Notes: a model not told the origin generated them from the letters alone. A stretch of 64,000 nt of DNA from Zingiber officinale (GCF_018446385.1 NC_055997.1:43404254-43468253); one strand, 5' to 3'; positions 10,460 to 21,920 are shown, numbered from the stretch's first letter. A program made the numbers and translations.

Positions 10460-12868
10460 TGTTAGGATGTATACTAAAAGCCTAGCTTTTGGTATAAACA
10501 TTTATCTAGAAATAAGAATCACATTGGTCAAATGTCTACATTTATGATAAATGTAGTTGTTCAATTAATTTATATTGTAGATAACATGGTGTATGGTGTC
10601 ACACACAGAAGATCATGTTATTGGTTCCTTATAAATTATAAACAGTAGCTCACGACCAAGATGGAAAGGAACAAACCATTGGAAGGTCGTAGTGTAATTA
10701 GGTATTAGTTTATCTTAACTATATAATTACACTAGTACACTTAAAGTGTATTGAGTAGGACCATTTGAGGTCGTTTCTTTTATACTGACTTTATAAAGAA
10801 ACAAAGACCTCGGTTATTATGGAAGTGTGTGCTCTTAATCCTGATATAATAACAAGCACATATATTTGATATTTATTTCTTTAATTTATCAGTGGGTGAG
10901 ATTTAGTTCGATGAATCAATAAGCCCGATAAGTTAGGAAATGATATCACTTATAGTGTGTGTTGTTGATTATAGAAGGAAACTGTGTCCTAGAGATATTA
11001 GGTTGATAATGTCCTCAAGAGGAGCTCATAAGGATTGTCATGTTAAACCCTGCAGGTGGACTTAGTCCGACATGATAATAAGGTTGAGTGGTACTACTCT
11101 TGGACTAAGATATTAATTAAATGAGTTGTCAGTAACTCACTTAATTAGTGGACATTCGATATCTTAAACACAGGGAGACTATCACACTCATAATAAGAAG
11201 GAGCCCAAAAATGTAATTTGGGATTGGTGCGGTAGTTCAATAATAGTTCTCTAGTGGAATGAATTATTATTGATAAAATTAAGTTGTGTGTTCAGGGTGA
11301 ACATGGGATTCTTAATTTTATCGGGAGACCAAAACCAATTCCTCCTCTCGGTCCCTATCGTAGCCTCTTATTTATAGAGTACTATACCCACCTATACCCA
11401 CCTTCTATACCCACTTAAAGGGGGCCGGCCAAGCTAGCTTGGAAACAAGCTAGGGCCGGCCTAGGTATAAATTGGGGTGGCCGGCCCTAGCTTGAACCCA
11501 AGCTAGAGGGGCCGGCCATATTAAATTAAAAAGGGATTTTAATTTTAATTTTTATTATGTGGGAGATATAATTTATTAAAGAGAATTAAAATTAAAATAT
11601 CTCTCTTGTAAAAGATCTACAAAAGATTAAAGAAAGAGATTAGATCTCTTTCCTTATTTGTAGATTGGTGAGATATTTTATTTTCTCTTTAAAAATTATT
11701 CACATGTTGTAAAATTAAAATTATAGAAATTTCCTTTTATCAACCATGAAGAGATTTTGAAGAGAAATTTTATTTTTTTAAAATTTCCGGAAAAAAATTA
11801 GGAAGTTTTAATTGTTGATTGAAACTTGTCCAATTTGTTCTTCATTGATGTGGCCGGCCATAAGATTTCAATTGGGGAAATTTTATTTTTCTCAATTAAA
11901 TCATGTCAAGGAAATTGAGGAAATTTTATTGTAATTAAATTTCCTAATTTGCTTAGGCTAAGGAATATAAAAGAAGGGGTGAGGGTGCCTTCATGGGCGA
12001 CAACCTCTATTATTTCTCTCCCTCTTTTGTTCCTTGGTGTGGCCGGCCATCCTCTCCCTCTCTTCCTCTTGTGGTGGCCGAACCTCTCTCTCTCCCTTGG
12101 AGCTCTTGTGGTGGCCGGATACTACTTGGAGAAGAAGAAGAAGAAGGAGAGAAAGCTAGCATCTCTTGGAGCTTGGTTAGTGTTTTGATTTTCTTCCTTG
12201 GTGAAGCTTCTTCTTTTGTGGCCGAACCTAGCTAGGAGGAGAAGAAGGTGGTTGGTGGTTTCTCATCTCGGAAGATCGTTTCCTGCACAACGTCCGAGGT
12301 TAGAAGAGAAATACGGTAGAAGATCAAGAGGTTTTTCTACAAGGTATAACTAGTAATTTTTCTTTCCGCATCATACTAGTTATTTATGGAAATAATACCA
12401 AATACAAGAGGCTTACGTTCTAGTATTTCGAATATGTTTTTCGAAGTTGTGTTCTTTTGTTTTATTTTTTCCTTGTGATTTGATTGTTCTTTTCGGTTAA
12501 CCTAAAGTTATTTTAGGAAATTAAATATTAGCTTTCTATAAAAGGTTTTGTCTAGTCGGTGGTGGTTGCTCCCATATCCAAGAAGGCCATGTGCCTCGCC
12601 ACGTCAGTACTGGGAACCAATTATGGAAATTAATATTTAATGGAATTAATAACTTAAGGTGATTTGGGTCTAATGTGTTAAGTTCCGCAGGAGACCCAAG
12701 TCAAAACCTAAAAGAACGAATAGATTAAGTTTTGGATCAAACGTGTTAAGTTCCGCAGGCGATCCAAAATTTAATTTAAAAGAACACATGGTAGATAGGA
12801 AAAGGTTCAGACCTTTGTACAAAATTTTGTACAGTGGAACCTCTAGGTTTTCCGAGTAGCAACCAACA
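10460..12868 (+). repeat. Right (3') LTR of copia copy 1, 2409 bp
   Basis: Starts TGTTAGGATG directly after the purine tract AGTGGGAGA (10449-10458) and ends CAACCAACA. TATA box at 11966-11973. It matches the left LTR throughout with scattered substitutions and a duplicated CCCACCTATA near 11390. Confidence 0.93.
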
Positions 12869-14254
12869 GATCTGTCCATAAATACTTTCCACATTTCGGG
12901 CTCAGGATTTTGCACCTCGGTCACAAAATCTGCCAAGGATTGCGCCTTAATTGCCGAGCGGGGTTGATACTGAATGTCTAACTCACTCTGCTCGGTTGTC
13001 CACTTGATGAGCCGCCCGGACGCTTCTGGATTCAGGAGCACCCTTCCCAGCGGGCTGTTCGTCATCACGATGATTGTATGCGCCAAAAAATAAGGGTGCA
13101 ATCTCCGCGCAGCATGGATCAAGGCAAAAGCCAATTTCTCGAGACCAGTGTAGCGAGATTCAGCATCCTTTAGAATGTGGCTTAAAAAGTACACGGGCTG
13201 CTCTTCACTGTTCGGCCTTACTAATGTCGAGCCCACAACATGCTCGGTCGAAGACAAGTAAATCCGGTTTGGCCAGCACGGGCAAAGAATTGAGATAAGT
13301 CTTCAGCTCCTCGAACGCCCGATTGCATTCCTCGTCCCATTGAAACTTAGTAGCCTTGCGTAGAATCTTGAAAAAAGGGAAGCTTCGGTCGGCCGTTCGA
13401 GAGATGAATCGTGATAACATCGTTATCCAACCGGTGAGGCGCTGTACTTCTCGAAGATTTCTGGGAGGAGGCATATCTTGCAATGCTTTTACCTTTCTGG
13501 GGTTAGCTTCTATGCCCCGCTCGGTCACAATATAACCCAAGAAACGCTCACCCTTTGCTCTGAATAAGCACTTCTGGGGGTTCAGCTTGACCCCATATCT
13601 CCTCAGTGTCTGGAAAGTTTCTTCCAAATCCGCATAAAGGTCCGCCGCTCGGAAGGATTTGATAAGTATATCATCTATATACACTTCTAAGTTGCGCCCG
13701 ATCTGCTCCCGGAATACCTTATTCATCAGCCGCTGATAGGTAGCTCCTGCGTTCTTCAGTTCGAATGGCATTACGTTGTAACAGAAAGTGTCGTCTGCAG
13801 TGACGAAACTGACTTTCTCTTGGTCTTCTCGGGCGAGCAGCACTTGATGGTAGCCCTGATAAGCATCCAACATGCATATCAGCTCGCACCCGGTCGTGGA
13901 GTCCACCAGTTGATCGATCCAGGGCAAAGGGTAGAAATCTTTCAAGCAGGCCTTGTTCAGATCCCGGAAGTCGATGCAGACTCTCTACTTGTTGCCTGGT
14001 TTGGAGACCAGCACCACGTTTGCAAGTCAACTCGGGAACTGCACCTCCCTTATGTGGCCGGCCTCCGAGAGCTTCTCCACCTCCGCCCGGATGATGATAT
14101 TCTGTTCGGCACTGAAGTCCCTCTTCCTTTGCTTTACCGGCCGAGCATCCGGTCGGACGTGAAGCTCGTGCTGCACTATGCTCGACGAGACTCCTGGAAG
14201 CTCGTGGGTCGACCAAGCGAAAATGTCATAATTTTTCTGAAGGCATCCGATCAT
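12869..14254 (-). pseudogene. Gypsy reverse transcriptase and N-terminal RNase H, broken
   Basis: The minus-strand reading gives the RT core: MKDFYPLPWIDQLVDSTTG, LDAYQGYHQV, FELKNAGATYQRLMN, and the catalytic VYIDDILIKS near 13670. The thumb (KLNPQKCLFRAKGERFLGY, TERGIEANPRKVKALQ) and a connection region with FQWDEEC follow. The RNase H start has YFLSHILKDAESRYTGLEK and EMWKVFMD ending at the copia junction. A frame change occurs near 13230-13260. The stretch 13946-14254 reads the usual N-terminal RT linker (HELPGVSSSIVQHEL). The enzyme would have copied element RNA to DNA; it is inactive. Confidence 0.88.
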
Positions 14255-14323
14255 CTTCTCTTTCTGACTTACTTCCAGGTCGGCTGCTATGAAAGTCGTG
14301 GCCTCCGGTCGGGCAGGGTGGAT

Positions 14324-14744
14324 CTATACCTCCTCCTTTTCTTCATAAACTAAAGAAGGCAGCTTTTCGGTTATAGCGTTTACCTCGACTCGTGGCACTT
14401 TCCGAGCGGATTTAGCCTCAGCACGGACCATCTCTACGTAGCATCGCCGAGCTGCAAGCTGATCTCCTCGGACCTCCCCAACTTGATCTTCCACCGAGAA
14501 CTTGATCTTCTGGCAGAAGGTGGAGATGACCGCTCGGAACTCGTTGAGAGCCGGTCGCCCCAGGATAACATTGTACGCGGAGGGAGCATCGACCACGATG
14601 AAGTTGGCGGTCCGAGTTTTTTCTGAGTGGCTCCTCCCCCAGCGAGATAGCCAACTGGACTTGTCCAACCGGCAAAACTTTGTTACTGGTGAATCCATAG
14701 AGGGGGGTTGTCATCGGCAGCAACTCGGCTCGGTCGATTTGCAA
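14324..14744 (-). pseudogene. Gypsy aspartic protease region, damaged
   Basis: Minus-strand frame with NFIVVDAPSAYNVILGRPAL, then FRAVISTFCQKIKF and GEVRGDQLAARRCYVEMV. This is the typical tail of the protease domain and the protease-RT linker of plant Tat-type gypsy elements. The catalytic DTG segment should lie upstream, toward 14850, but is not clear because of a frame change near 14640. Confidence 0.7.
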
Positions 14745-14861
14745 TTGATCAAATGCCTTCTGGAAGATGATATTGACCGAGCTGGCTGTATTAATAAAAA
14801 TACGGTGAATAGTATAATTAGCTATTACCGCTCGGATGATGAGGGCGTCATCATGCGGGAC

Positions 14862-16385
14862 TTAGACTCCTTCAAGGTCCCTAGGCCCAAAGCTGATCTC
14901 GGGCCCGTTTGTCCGCTCCTGACTGCAGCCAACTGCGTGGATCGTGAGCTGCCTTGCATGCGCCTTCCGTGCCCTATTGGAATCTCCTTCGGCCGGCCCT
15001 CCGGTGATAATGTTGATTTCGCCCCTCGAGGCATTTCCTTTGTTCTCTTCCTCCCGAGCGGACGGCTTAGGCCGTTCATGCGACGCCCGGGGATTAGCTC
15101 TGTGCGGCTGGTGATGGTGTCGCTCGGGTGATTCTCTGACCGCTCGCCACCTGGCCTCTTGGTGTCGATGTCGCCTGTCAGGTGATGGGGATCGGCGACG
15201 ATAACTCCTGGGAGCGGGATGAGCGATCGGAGGGAGACTCCGACAATCCCGAGTGTTGTGTGTGGCGGATTGGTGGAGCGAGCAGAACATGGGAGTCCAT
15301 ACCTTCCCTTTTAGCTTAGGCCGATCGGCCGCTACTTGTTGAACGACGTGCGACCTTGCTTGCTGATGGGGACGAGCCATCTCTGCGCGGGGTCCTCTTG
15401 GCGGTTGATAATTGGAAGGCGGCTTCCGCTCGGCGGGGACTGGTGGCTCGGCTGGTGCTTCCTTTTTCCTCGCCATCTGAGCTTCCTCCACGTTGATGTA
15501 CTTATTGGCCTTGTTCAACATGTGGTCGTAGCTGCGAGGCTGCTTTCTGACGAGTGCATGGAAGAAATCCCCGTCCGCAAGCCCCGTGTAAATGCGTTCA
15601 TCATAGTTTCCGAGGTGGCCGTCGGGATGTCCATGGCCACCTGGTTGAAGCGTTGGATATAGGTCTGGAGCGGCTCCCTCGGTCCTTGTTTGATGGTGAA
15701 TAGGCTGACGCTAGTTTTCTGATAGCGTCTGCTACTCGCGAAGTGGTGGAGAAAAGCCGTGCGGAACTCCTTGAAGCTTGTTATTGATCGTCCGGCAGCC
15801 TCCGGAACCACCGTTGTGCCGACCCAGAAAGGGTGGTGAGGAACACTCGACACTTCACCCCATCTGTATATTGATGCAAAGTGGCGGTGTTGTCAAACTT
15901 ACCCAGATGGTCATCCGGGTCGGTGGTCCCATTGTATTCCCCGATCGCCGGAGGCGTATAATGCTTTGGTAGTGGGTCTCTCAGGATGGCGTCGGAGAAC
16001 TACCGATTGATCCACTGGGGGATGAATCCGTCCGGGGCGCCTTGCCCTTCCTAGCGTCACGGATAGGTGCCTCGTCGGACGATCCTTGGTTGGCTAGGGC
16101 CAATTCTGATGGCGTATGGAATAGTGCTCGATGGAATGGAATAGGGGCGGCCGACGCGTCTCCTGGTGTGCCGGTCTTCCCCTTGTTCTGAGCCCACGTA
16201 GAATATTGTTCCGGTCGGTCCTCCATTGCCACTCGGCCTCCAGAGACGGATGCGGCCTGCTGCGTTATCCTTTCTGCTTGAATCTTCTGCTATTGCTCAA
16301 CCATCTTTGCGGCTCGCGCTTGAATGAGTGCTTCGAGCTCCTCAGGAGAGAGCGTTAACAGGAGTTGACGTCCAGCTTCTTTCAT
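14862..16385 (-). pseudogene. Gypsy gag, broken by stop and frameshifts
   Basis: It starts at ATG (complement of 16383-16385, MKEAGRQLLLTLSPEE), about 45 bp after the LTR. A TAG at 16290-16292 follows EQ and looks like a former CAG. The retrotransposon gag core is at 15515-15853 (FRTAFLHHFASSRRYQKTSV, LFTIKQGPREPLQTYIQRF), in another frame. The C-terminal part, 14862-15521, has a histidine/cysteine finger (FCSLHQSATHNTRDC) and Arg-rich stretches for RNA binding. Gag would form the particle. At least two frame changes make it a pseudogene. Confidence 0.82.
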
Positions 16386-16410
16386 CTTCTAAGCTCGGAT
16401 TCAGGTGAGT

Positions 16411-16428
16411 TCCAACAGACGACGCCAA
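16411..16428 (-). other. Gypsy primer binding site region
   Basis: On the minus strand TTGGCGTCGTCTGTTGGA directly follows the LTR end. It resembles the TTGGCGCCGTCTGTGGG type of PBS of plant gypsy elements, with substitutions. The tRNA is not assigned. Confidence 0.6.
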
Positions 16429-16430
16429 TT

Positions 16431-17265
16431 TGATCCTGTCCGAGCGCTGAGTCGACGGACGCTGGGGACGTGGCGCTCTCCGCTATCCTTTGGTGTTGAA
16501 GTAGACCTCTGGCGAACCTGCAAAGAAGCCAAGCCGGGAGGGGTTTCCCGACGACGACCCTACGAAGCTCAAGTCAGGCAACGAAGAAGCAGAGTAATGT
16601 TACTATGGCTACAGTGAGAAAGATTGCATACCTCCGTCGATGTCTGGGGGTCCTTATATAGGACCCCGGGGAGGCGTGGACACACTTCCCTAAACATACC
16701 TCAATAGGGTAGTGTTAGAAAAGTACGTCTGACGTCATTCCGCAATTGTCTGAGCATATCCCATATGTGACGGTGGAAGCTTCCACCGTACGATATTCTG
16801 TCCGATCCGGCCGCCGACCATGCTGTTTGTCGGCGGCAGGTGTCTCGAGGACAAAGCTACCAGTTGTCCTTTTTGTCTTCTAGCGCTTTTATCTGTTCCC
16901 GGGCCAAGCGGACCAGCCGCCCGATGCTCAATGGCCTCCGGGAAGTCCTGTTCATGTGCTTGGCTATGATTGAGCTTTATTGTCCTGCGTCTCAGCCGAG
17001 CGCCTTGTCCGCCCGACCCATAGACCTTTTTACCTTGAACATCGGAAACCCGACCCCTGGTCAGGCTGTCTTTCGTCCGGTCCGGGAGACCCTTGGCCAG
17101 ATGTCCGGTCGGCCAGATGCTTGATCGGCCCCGTCACTCCGCTCGGCACGACCTCTGGCCACTCGGCACGACCTCTAGCTCGACCCTCTTGACCATTGAC
17201 CTCCACGTGTCGTTGACCTCCCGTCAACGAGTGATCCCCCGTCCTTACCACTAGATCAGGTATCA
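16431..17265 (-). repeat. 5' LTR of the gypsy element, 835 bp
   Basis: The ends are TGATCCTG (left, + strand) and GGTATCA (right), giving TGATACC..AGGATCA on the minus strand. It contains a near-palindromic TATA region (16647-16667) and several GC-rich inverted repeats such as GGTGGAAGCTTCCACC near 16771. The partner LTR lies outside the window. Confidence 0.75.
16647..16667 (-). promoter_or_regulatory. TATA box inside a palindrome (gypsy LTR promoter)
   Basis: Arms GGGGTCC (16647-16653) and GGACCCC (16661-16667) flank TTATATA, so the minus strand reads TATATAAGG with matching arms. It is correctly oriented to transcribe the gypsy element leftward. Confidence 0.65.
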
Positions 17266-17555
17266 TATGTTTCCCTTATTTTAACAGTTCTATCCACTTG
17301 AAACGCATCATACAAGTGCATTTAAAATTTTGAAAAATTCCTAAAATTCATAGAAAATTTTATGAATTAATCCCTTAATTAACGCTTGTGTGAACTTAGA
17401 CATTTTCATAAATAAATTCCTTAATTTTTGCTCGTGGGCCCTTACACTATCAGGGGGGTTTCATGGAGGTTTTAGCTAAGATTTTGTAAGATCTTTTCTT
17501 AAAGTCACTAGGGTGAGTGTCATTACATTCTAGGGCTTCTAGAGTTATCCTATTT
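17266..17555. other. Spacer between gypsy 5' LTR and older LTR
   Basis: AT-rich sequence with repeated AAATTTT runs and a GGGGGG run near 17453. No gene or recognisable element part is seen. Confidence 0.4.
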
Positions 17556-18370
17556 GAAAACTACAGATATGGTGCGCTGGGCACGGTGGCTTGATGGTTA
17601 ACCTAGAGAAGACTTCTTACTCCACAAAGAGGCTCCCTTTCGATCATGTGCACGTGGAAACGAGCCAATAAAATATCATCACCTAGAAACCAGGGGGAGT
17701 CCCTGGCGAAGGCCCTCCGATGCTCAAGTTAGTACAAGTCCGGATGAGTGAATGAAGAACAGTAGATAACATGCTCGCGAGAGTAAGCTTCAAATGTTCA
17801 GAGAAGGTACCTTGCTAACGGAGAGGACCCCCTTTATATACCACCTCTCATAACCTCTGCAATCATAAGGTGAGGAAGTGTATCAGAGGTTGTTAGGTAA
17901 AGAAAAATGTACAATCAAGGTAATGTGCAATAATTATCCAAGGATCTCCCATTTACCCATGTATATATCTATTTTCGTTTATAGCTTATGTCATTGCTGA
18001 GATTGTTAAAGGAATATGCTGTCATAAGTAGTCTGCGGATGAGAGACTTGATGATTCCTGAAAAAGGTTCCAGAAAATATATTCTCTGACATATAGTTGT
18101 TATTCTGACAGGTTGTTAGGATTCTCTGCTCATGCTGTCGATGAGTATATCTCGGTCAACGTATAAGGTCGGTCGTCTTTATGCATGTCCTCACATTAAG
18201 CTGCTTTGTTATGTATTGAAGGCTATTTAGAAATCCATTCAAGAAATAATATGATGCACTAAGCATACTGGAAATCCATCTGGGAAGCATTATGAAGCTA
18301 TGTACTACAAGCCCAGTTGGATTTTTATTCGGCCAGATATATAATGGACCACCCAGAGAAAAGAAGAAGT

Positions 18371-19462
18371 TGTTGGTGCGGGTAGCACTAACGGTCTAAC
18401 CTAGGTTTTGATGAATGACAAATAGGTTAAGTTAGTTTTGTTGTTATCTGACACTTTGATCGAGTGTGCAGGAGAAGTCCAGACAGGTCGACGGGCTGAC
18501 CGGATGTCTGGCACGAAGTCCAGCTAGGTCGACGGGCTGACCGGATAGCTGGCGAGAAGTCTAAGCGGGTCGACGGGCTGACCGGACGCTTGGCAAGAAG
18601 TCCAGCTAGGTCGACGGGCTGACCGGATAGCTGGCAAGAAGTCCAGATGGGTCGAAGGGCTGACCAGACGTCGGCAGGTAAGTGAGGTAAGTCACTGGAG
18701 GGGAGTGACTGCGAGGACGCGTTCCCGGGAAGGGAACATTAGGCCTCGATCCGGCTTAGATCCATTTCGGATGTCTAAAGTTGAGATCGTGACTAGATTC
18801 CGGTCTCGGAAAGACGGAATCTAAGTCATACTATTTGTGCTAATTCATACTATTATAAAATGTGCTAACAATCTATTTTGCAGGATATATATTGCCTCGG
18901 ACTAACTTTGTTTTGCAGGAAATGGGAGTTTTCTGGAACAAGGTGGTCCGGGCGCCCGGAAAGCAAATTATATCCAGGCCAAGTCGTCGCCACGTGGAGC
19001 ATCTCGGTTTGAGCAGCTACGTCACATTCCAGGCGCTCGGAAGGAATCCAGGCGCCTGGAGCAACATATAAAAGAAGCCCCAGGCAGGAGCTTCAGAATC
19101 ATCTGTTTCACATCTGAGAACTCTGAGATTACTCGCTCTGCTACTCTGCTGCTCTGCGCTCCAACGACGCTCACAAAGCTCCGACGACACGATCCCGCTC
19201 TTTTAAATTCCTTGTCTGTCGGTACAGCTTTGTTTTTTCTTTTCATTAGCATCTTTTTGTACTTAAATTGTAATTATCCGAATTGCTAGTGAATTGCCCA
19301 ACGAAAGTACTCAAGGAGTACGGGCCTTTGAGTAGAAGTCGTCACAGGCTCCGAACGAAGTAAAAAAAACTCTGTGTCTACTTTACTTTTCCGCTGCGCT
19401 TATACTCGATATTTTCGAATCGATATTCAGCCCCCCCCTCTATCGAATCTAACGGTCCTACA
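18371..19462 (+). repeat. 5' LTR of the gag-only element, 1092 bp
   Basis: Contains five tandem hairpin units (18474-18680), a TATA box TATAAAAG at 19067-19074 and GGCGCCCGGA-type motifs upstream of it. Compared with the right LTR it has small indels at GGCGCC repeats. Confidence 0.92.
18474..18680 (+). repeat. Tandem array of five about 41-bp hairpin units in 5' LTR
   Basis: Each unit reads AAGTCC.., an outer arm, inner GGTC, a loop, inner GACC, a GGA bulge, the outer arm complement, then GGCA. Outer arms are CCAGACA/TGTCTGG (18479-18511), CCAGCTA/TAGCTGG (18520-18552), CTAAGCG/CGCTTGG (18561-18593), CCAGCTA/TAGCTGG (18602-18634) and CCAGATG/CGTC-GG in the fifth. The arms change together between units. 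Confidence 0.88.
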
Positions 19463-19464
19463 AG

Positions 19465-19476
19465 TGGTATCAGAGC
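19465..19476 (+). other. Primer binding site, initiator tRNA-Met type
   Basis: TGGTATCAGAGC, two bases after the 5' LTR end. Confidence 0.92.
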
Positions 19477-19709
19477 AGGTACCGCTCTGATTTGGTGCAA
19501 CCACCAATCAGACTGGGGGTGAAACCTTTTTTTTTTTCGGTCTTCACTTTTACACTTTATTCCAAACTGGTCTATTTTTTTAAAATATTTTTTAATTAAA
19601 TCTAAATTGGTGCAACACCAATCTAGATTTTTCTACTATTTTTCCCGCACTACTAATCCAAGACCAAGTCTTGGGATATTTTTTTTTCGGTTATTTACTT
19701 GTGTACAGG

Positions 19710-21380
19710 ATGTCCCAACAAGAAGGCTTCAGCACAGTACGACCTCCACTCTTCAACGGGGACGATTTTCCGTACTGGAAGAAGCGCATGGAGGTTTACC
19801 TCAAAACAGACTTCGACCAGTGGATGAGCGTTACGAGACCCTATAAAATTCCAGCGGACACTTCCGGGAATATACTGGATCCTGAAGACTAGACAACAGA
19901 TTTGAAGAAAAAGGCGTCAACAGAGAATAAAGCAATCAACACTCTACAATGCGGATTAACAAGAGAAGAACTAAACAGAGTCGGTCCACACAAAAACGCT
20001 AAAGAGCTGTGGGACAAATTGATCGAGCTGCACGAGGGAACGAGCGACGCCAAGGTAACAAAACGAGACCTGCTTTTAAATAAAATTTTTAATATAAAAA
20101 TGCAGGAAGGTGAAACGGCAAATCAACTCCACGCAAGGATCAAGGACATCCTTAACGGGCTTCATGCGATAGGCCACCAGATGGAAAATAGAGACTTAAT
20201 AAGGTATGCATTAAATGCTTTTCCACGTAATAGTTTGTGGGCATCAATCGTAGATGCCTACAAAATCTCTAAAAATCTTTCTAAATTAAAATTATACGAG
20301 CTCTTCTGTGAATTAGAATTACATGAACAAACTAATGCTGGAGCCGAGAAAGGTATAGCCTTATTTGCAGGTTCCTCCAAAGAAAAGAAGAGCAAACCTG
20401 AATATGAAGAAGATTCCAACCAAGACTCCGAAGACGAAGAACACCTGGTGAACTTGGTAAGAAAAATATTCACCAGGAGAAAAAGGAGCTTCAGCAAAAA
20501 GGGCCTTCAAAAGATCAGTTCTCCCTCAGAACAAAAGAACGTGACTTGCTACGGCTGCAACAAAAAGGGACACTACAAGAACGAATGTCCAAAACTGAAG
20601 TTCGACAAACCGAAGCCAACCAAAAAGAAGGCCCTCAAAGCAACGTGGGATGACTCCTCGGATGAATCGGAGGAAGAAGAGCAGAAACATCAGAGCCACC
20701 TCGCACTGATGGCCCACGAAGCTGAAACAGAAGACGAGACGGAAGATGAAGACGGGTCTGAACCCGAAACAAGCCACGAGTCCGTACTCGTTTCCGAAGG
20801 CACGAATGAGGTAGATTTTAATTTAAACAAAAAATTTTTTAGAATTATTTCCTGTTTAAATAGTAAATTGATTAAATTAGAAAATGAAAACAAATCACTT
20901 TTTGAGGAAAATCAAAACCTCAAGGAATAAAAAGAAAATACAAATCCAACTCAAGATCTAACACTTGAGGAGGAGAATTTATCATTAAAAAATGAGATTA
21001 ACAATTTAAAAGAAATGTTAGAAAAATTCACAACAAGATCAAAAAATCTAGACTTAATCCTAAATAATCAAAAAGCATGCTATAATAAAACCAGACTAAG
21101 ATATAAGTCGAATTCAAATAAAACCTTCAAATCATTAATAACTCAATGCAAATCAACCAATCTAGCTTGGGTTCCGAAAGCGTGTTTAACCACGCAAATA
21201 GGACTTAATCAATATTATATACCTAAAGAAAAAATACATTATATAAAATCGAATAAACCAAACCAAAATCCAAAATACAAACCTAAATCAAAATTTAAAC
21301 ACTTTAAAAATCAACAAAATTATCACCAAGTTAACTATAACTACAAAAGGAATCGACACAAACCTAAAACCAAAATTTAA
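19710..21380 (+). pseudogene. Copia/Sirevirus gag (UBN2 type), two in-frame stops
   Basis: The frame starts MSQQEGFSTVRPPLFNGDDF and has the UBN2-type gag fold (YWKKRMEVYL, NAKELWDKLIELHEGT, RDLLLNKIFNIKMQEGETA, NQLHARIKDILNGLHAIG). A CCHC knuckle CYGCNKKGHYKNECPK lies near 20550-20597, followed by Asp/Glu-rich repeats and a coiled coil (LNSKLIKLENENKSLFEENQ). TAG at 19890-19892 and TAA at 20928-20930 interrupt one continuous frame that ends at 21380 with a basic tail. Gag binds element RNA and builds the particle. Only two stops and no frameshift suggest recent loss. MSQQ is chosen over the upstream ATG at 19671 because the conserved region starts there. Confidence 0.85.
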
Positions 21381-21920
21381 ATTAATGGCCAATAATTCAG
21401 GGGGAGGCTCCAGAATAGCTGGCACCTCCAAAACTAACTTACCCGACAGGGTAACCCAAAATTAACTAACCCGGTAGGGTAATTAGGATTAGTTAAAAAG
21501 AGACCAAGTTTAACTTGAATCATGGTACTGGTGAAGTTTTTGGATGATAGTACGTTAGAGAAGCTTGGACATCGCATGTCTAGAAAGATATGGTTTCGAT
21601 CTGGTGCATTTGGCCAAGTGGAACTGACCGAAGCTACCCTTAAATGAACCCTAACCAGTTAGACCAAGATTTAGTACTAAGCTCCGTGGATAGGACTATT
21701 CGGAAAACCTCGAAAGGTTGGTTACTTCTAATGACGTCCATATGACTCACCAAACTTAGAAGTTTATCCGAAAATTGCCTATTTGTGGAGACCAAAGCTA
21801 AATCTGAATCTAACACAAGTTAAACCAAAACTCCATAATTAAAAATCCAATTTCATCTCACAAAATCATAGGATTCCCTGATTGATAATATAGATCGGGT
21901 GAGATGAATAAGGCTTCAAA
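21381..21920 (+). other. Noncoding stretch after gag; no pol
   Basis: No protease, integrase or RT motif can be read in any frame. A PPT-like CAGGGGGAGG occurs near 21399 and a short dispersed GGTAGGGTAA near 21473. Confidence 0.6.

Larger units (their letters stand above)
3497..12868 (+). mobile_element. Ty1/copia element, copy 1 of a gag-less family, complete with LTRs and target duplication
   Basis: The LTRs start TGTTAGGATG and end CAACCAACA. The 5-bp flanks are GATCC (3492-3496) and GATCT (12869-12873), a target duplication with one later change. The PBS follows the left LTR and a purine-rich AGTGGGAGA precedes the right LTR. Internal DNA is about 4.56 kb and carries a heavily broken protease-integrase-RT-RNase H series but no recognisable gag. 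The LTRs differ at only a few dozen sites by eye, so the insertion is fairly young compared with the ruined pol. It inserted into the gypsy RNase H. A second copy is at 44953-53102. Confidence 0.93.
1..17265 (-). mobile_element. Ty3/gypsy LTR retrotransposon, Tat-like, minus strand, left end outside window, split by nested copia
   Basis: The order on the minus strand is 5' LTR (16431-17265), primer binding site, gag, protease, reverse transcriptase, RNase H, integrase, then an oppositely oriented extra ORF; the 3' LTR lies beyond the left edge. RT has the YIDDI active-site variant and gag has a CX2HX4H..C-type finger. Several frameshifts and stop codons show it is dead. The RNase H region is cut at 3496/12869 by a Ty1/copia element, and the reading resumes in register across the cut once one copy of the 5-bp target duplication is removed. 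Tat-lineage elements are known for additional ORFs, often antisense and downstream of pol, which is what is seen here. Lineage assignment is from protein resemblance and layout only. Confidence 0.85.

Noticed and set aside
13820..15131. Plus-strand ORFs up to 209 codons
   Set aside because: Shadows of gypsy gag, protease and RT on the minus strand; GC-rich coding DNA opens the opposite frames.
17556..18370. Exact boundaries and target duplication for the old gypsy LTR
   Set aside because: Several TG starts are possible and none gives a flank matching the right side, so only approximate limits are given.
18474..18680. CRISPR-like array
   Set aside because: Repeats are contiguous hairpin units without unique spacers, in a plant LTR that occurs twice.
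20258..20893. Minus-strand ORFs under gag
   Set aside because: Antisense shadows of the Lys/Glu-rich gag frame.
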